Source: Burkholderia sp. OK233
GTDB lineage: Bacteria > Pseudomonadota > Gammaproteobacteria > Burkholderiales > Burkholderiaceae
Assembly: GCF_900230185.1 (NCBI RefSeq)
Contig: NZ_OCSR01000002.1
Location: 4,216,001-4,280,000 of the forward strand
Direction: 5' to 3'
Length of the DNA stretch: 64,000 bases
Part shown: positions 61,906 to 64,000 of the stretch, piece after piece
Layout: each line of letters begins with the position of its first letter
Numbering within the stretch: the stretch's first letter is position 1
The notes under the pieces: generated by a model
Databases searched by the model: none
Seen by the model: the letters and a program-made list of their open reading frames with translations, nothing else
Told to the model about the DNA's origin: nothing
Program-made: the position numbers and the translations under genes

Positions 61906-62970
61906 TCATGGAATCAGCTTTCTGCGCCTTAAATCATCGAAAATGGCGATAAACATCGTCTCGGTATCGATAAATTCATGAAATCCAAAACGCCGCGCTT
62001 TTGATCCGTCGCCAAACATATCGTAGTCCCAGGAGAAAACAAAATCCGCAAAGCGCCATGACGAGATATCCCGATAGGGAACGGGCTGCAGGCCGTGTTT
62101 GGCAGCCATCGCGTTCCACAATGATTCTTTGTCAGCCATGATCGTATCGAGCGACATAGGCAACGGCGGCGCCACGTCGAGCTCGAAATAGCGGGCGATC
62201 TTCGGCCACATGTCGTTCCAGCGGAACAGGTCGCCATTGTTGATGTTGAACGCCTGATTCGCGGCGCGTGGCTCCGTCGCGGCCCAGACCGTTGCGCGCG
62301 CAAGCAATCCGGCATCGGTCATTTCCAGCAGTTTGTCGTAGGCACCTGGTTTGCCGGGAAAACGCAAAGGCAAGCCGAGCTCTTTCGACATCGACGCATA
62401 CGCTGCGATCGCCACCGCCAGGTTCATCGGGTTACCCAACGCAAAACCGCCCACCACTGAAGGCCGGATCGCCGACCAATTCCACTGCTTACCCTGCTGG
62501 CGCGACTCGAGGAAAGTCTGCTGGTCGAACATAAACTCGGGCGGCATGAAATGCGCGTCGTCCTCGCGCGCCGGCGTCTTGAACGGGCCGAGATGGCCGC
62601 CGTATACCTTGTAGCCCTGCATCAGGCTCACATGCTGCAAGCCCACCGCAGCCGGTTCGAGGGCGTCGAGCACGTTGACTAGCATCGCCAGATTGGGCGG
62701 CACCAACTCGGCCCAGGCCGGACGGTCCTGATACGCGGCATAGAACACGTGCGTGACGTGATCCAAAGCGCGCAGTTTCGACTGGGTGCCGGCCGGATCG
62801 AGCAGATCGACGGCGATGTATTGCACCCGTTCCTGAGCCTCGCCGCCGCGGCGCGAGAGGCCGATAACCTCCCAATCGTCGAGCCTGGCCAGATGATCGA
62901 CCAGATTGCGACCAATCACACCCTGTGCGCCCACCACTAAAGCCACCTTCTTCGCTGCGTTCATTGCCAT
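61906..62970 (-). CDS. PRISE-like NAD(P)H-dependent reductase (SDR superfamily)
   Basis: The 354-residue protein has the Rossmann motif ALVVGAQGVIGRNL (about 11-24) and a reduced SDR core. YKVYGGHLGPFKTP (about 140-153) resembles the PRISE motif of progesterone 5-beta-reductase/iridoid synthase-like enzymes, which reduce enones with NADPH. FRWNDMWPKIARYF is another conserved stretch. The start at 62970 (MAMNAAKK) follows GGGA; 62964 is an alternative. It is divergent from the LysR gene at 63089, the likely regulator. Confidence 0.82.
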   Translation of the reverse strand: MAMNAAKKVALVVGAQGVIGRNLVDHLARLDDWEVIGLSRRGGEAQERVQYIAVDLLDPAGTQSKLRALDHVTHVFYAAYQDRPAWAELVPPNLAMLVNVLDALEPAAVGLQHVSLMQGYKVYGGHLGPFKTPAREDDAHFMPPEFMFDQQTFLESRQQGKQWNWSAIRPSVVGGFALGNPMNLAVAIAAYASMSKELGLPLRFPGKPGAYDKLLEMTDAGLLARATVWAATEPRAANQAFNINNGDLFRWNDMWPKIARYFELDVAPPLPMSLDTIMADKESLWNAMAAKHGLQPVPYRDISSWRFADFVFSWDYDMFGDGSKARRFGFHEFIDTETMFIAIFDDLRRRKLIP

Positions 62971-63088
62971 GGTCCCGATCACTCTTTTCGTTGCGACGGC
63001 CCACGCCGTTCGGTAACTGAAAGATATCGGCACGACAGTGCTTTAGGTAGACTGCCGGATGGCATATCACCTGTGAATTGAACTCACG

Positions 63089-63997
63089 ATGGCACGTTTG
63101 GATGTGAACCGTTCCGGCGAGCTCGAAGTGTTCGTGCGCGCAGTCGAGCTAGGCGGTTTTTCGGCAGCGGCTCGCGCGCTGGGGATGACGCCGTCGGCAG
63201 TCAGCAAACTGGTGTCGCGTCTCGAATCCCGGTTGGGCGCGCGGCTGGTGAACCGCTCGACACGCAATCTGCAACTCACGCCGGAAGGCTGCGTATTCTA
63301 CGAACGTGGCGTGCGCGTGCTCGCCGAACTCGACGAAACCGAACGCGGTGCGGCCACCGGCGCGGCGCCCCGCGGCCGGCTGCGCGTGCATGCGAACGTA
63401 CCGCTCGGACGGCACTATCTGCTGCCGCTCGTGCCTGAATTTCTTGCTGCGCATCCCGACATTACGCTCGATATCGTGCTGACCGATCAGGTGGTCGACC
63501 TACTCGAACAGCGCACTGATATCGCGCTGCGCAGCGGTCCGCTGAAGGATTCGCAACTGGTGGCGCGCAAGCTGGGCGACGCGAAAATGGTGATAGTCGG
63601 TGCGCCTGCCTATCTGGCACGCCACGGTACGCCACAAACGCCCGCTGATCTGGCGGCGCACAACCGGCTCGGATTCGGCTTCGCAAGAGCGACCAGTGGC
63701 TGGCCACTGCTCGACGCGGAGCAACGCAGGATCGAAGTGCCAGTGGAAGGAAACGCGCAGGTCAGCGATGGTGAGACGCTTCGCCAGCTCGTGCTGACTG
63801 GCGTAGGGCTGGCGCGGCTTGCCGCCTTTCAGGTGCGTGAAGATGTCGCTGCCGGCCGCCTCACCGTGCTGCTCGAAGCATTCGATCCCGGCGAAACCGA
63901 GCCGATCAACGCGCTTTATCTTGGCCAAGGCGGCCATCTGCCCGCGCGTGTGCGCCTGCTGCTCGACTTTCTGATGGAGCGGATGCGCGTCGAGTGA
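63089..63997 (+). CDS. LysR-family transcriptional regulator
   Basis: The 302-residue protein has an N-terminal HTH (about 10-67, ELEVFVRAVELGGFSAAARAL) and a substrate-binding domain (about 95-300) of the CrgA/DsdC-like group. It is divergent from the PRISE-like reductase across 118 bp and should regulate it. The stop codon is at 63995-63997, just inside the window. The ligand is unknown, perhaps the substrate of the reductase. Confidence 0.88.
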   Translation: MARLDVNRSGELEVFVRAVELGGFSAAARALGMTPSAVSKLVSRLESRLGARLVNRSTRNLQLTPEGCVFYERGVRVLAELDETERGAATGAAPRGRLRVHANVPLGRHYLLPLVPEFLAAHPDITLDIVLTDQVVDLLEQRTDIALRSGPLKDSQLVARKLGDAKMVIVGAPAYLARHGTPQTPADLAAHNRLGFGFARATSGWPLLDAEQRRIEVPVEGNAQVSDGETLRQLVLTGVGLARLAAFQVREDVAAGRLTVLLEAFDPGETEPINALYLGQGGHLPARVRLLLDFLMERMRVE

Positions 63998-64000
63998 CGC

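Noticed and set aside
1..64000. tRNA, rRNA or CRISPR loci
   Set aside because: No cloverleaf-like sequence, ribosomal segment or regularly spaced repeat was recognised on either strand.

Overview
The window is high-GC proteobacterial chromosome, most likely from the Burkholderia/Paraburkholderia group. The reasons are a lipase of the B. cepacia type with its own foldase, DUF4148 and DUF3331 small proteins, a Gram-negative porin of the Burkholderia/Neisseria type, many LysR and AraC regulators, and the codon bias. I saw no rRNA, tRNA or CRISPR array. Coding density is high and most genes are complete; only the lipase foldase at the left edge runs out of the window. This taxonomic call is inference from gene content.

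Left third (1-17.6 kb): a lipase-foldase operon (minus), an AraC regulator divergent from an NmrA-like reductase, ribA, a CBS-domain protein, DUF4148, an alkyladenine DNA glycosylase, a BON protein and a ChaA-type cation/proton antiporter. Then comes a GcvA-like LysR gene divergent from a seven-gene transport operon (11.1-17.5 kb). That operon holds a complete polyamine-type ABC importer followed by a polar-amino-acid-type binding protein and two permeases with no second ATPase.

Middle (17.6-33.5 kb): two separate operons each encode a secreted molybdenum hydroxylase module (2Fe-2S subunit, large Tat-exported molybdopterin subunit, triheme cytochrome c). Between them lie a small hypothetical, an alpha/beta hydrolase with an aspartate nucleophile, an NlpD-like LysM/LytM lipoprotein with a degenerate active site, and a DUF3465-like protein. 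A DeoR regulator and a NudK-type Nudix hydrolase are divergent across an operator-like tandem repeat.

Right half (33.5-64 kb): porin, OpgC-like membrane acyltransferase, secreted esterase, AI-2E family permease, DUF3331, and a class II (B12) ribonucleotide reductase. A three-gene cytoplasmic molybdoenzyme operon of the SoeABC/DmsABC type follows, then a D-2-hydroxyacid dehydrogenase, a PAS-PAS-GGDEF protein, two VOC proteins and a YjdM zinc ribbon. A two-component system lies divergent from a periplasmic protein, a cytochrome b and a sulfite-oxidase-fold molybdoenzyme. Last come an AraC regulator, a zinc alcohol dehydrogenase, an IS4-family element inside long inverted repeats, a LysR gene, an exported nucleoside hydrolase, and a PRISE-like reductase divergent from a LysR gene.

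The strongest theme is redox: four molybdoenzyme systems sit within about 38 kb. The most interesting unit is 51.3-55.7 kb. There a CusS/CusR-HprS/HprR-like two-component system flanks a CusR-box-like palindrome and an operon for a Tat-exported, apparently lipid-anchored molybdoenzyme with its own cytochrome b. The layout parallels the E. coli HprSR-MsrPQ repair system but uses different proteins.
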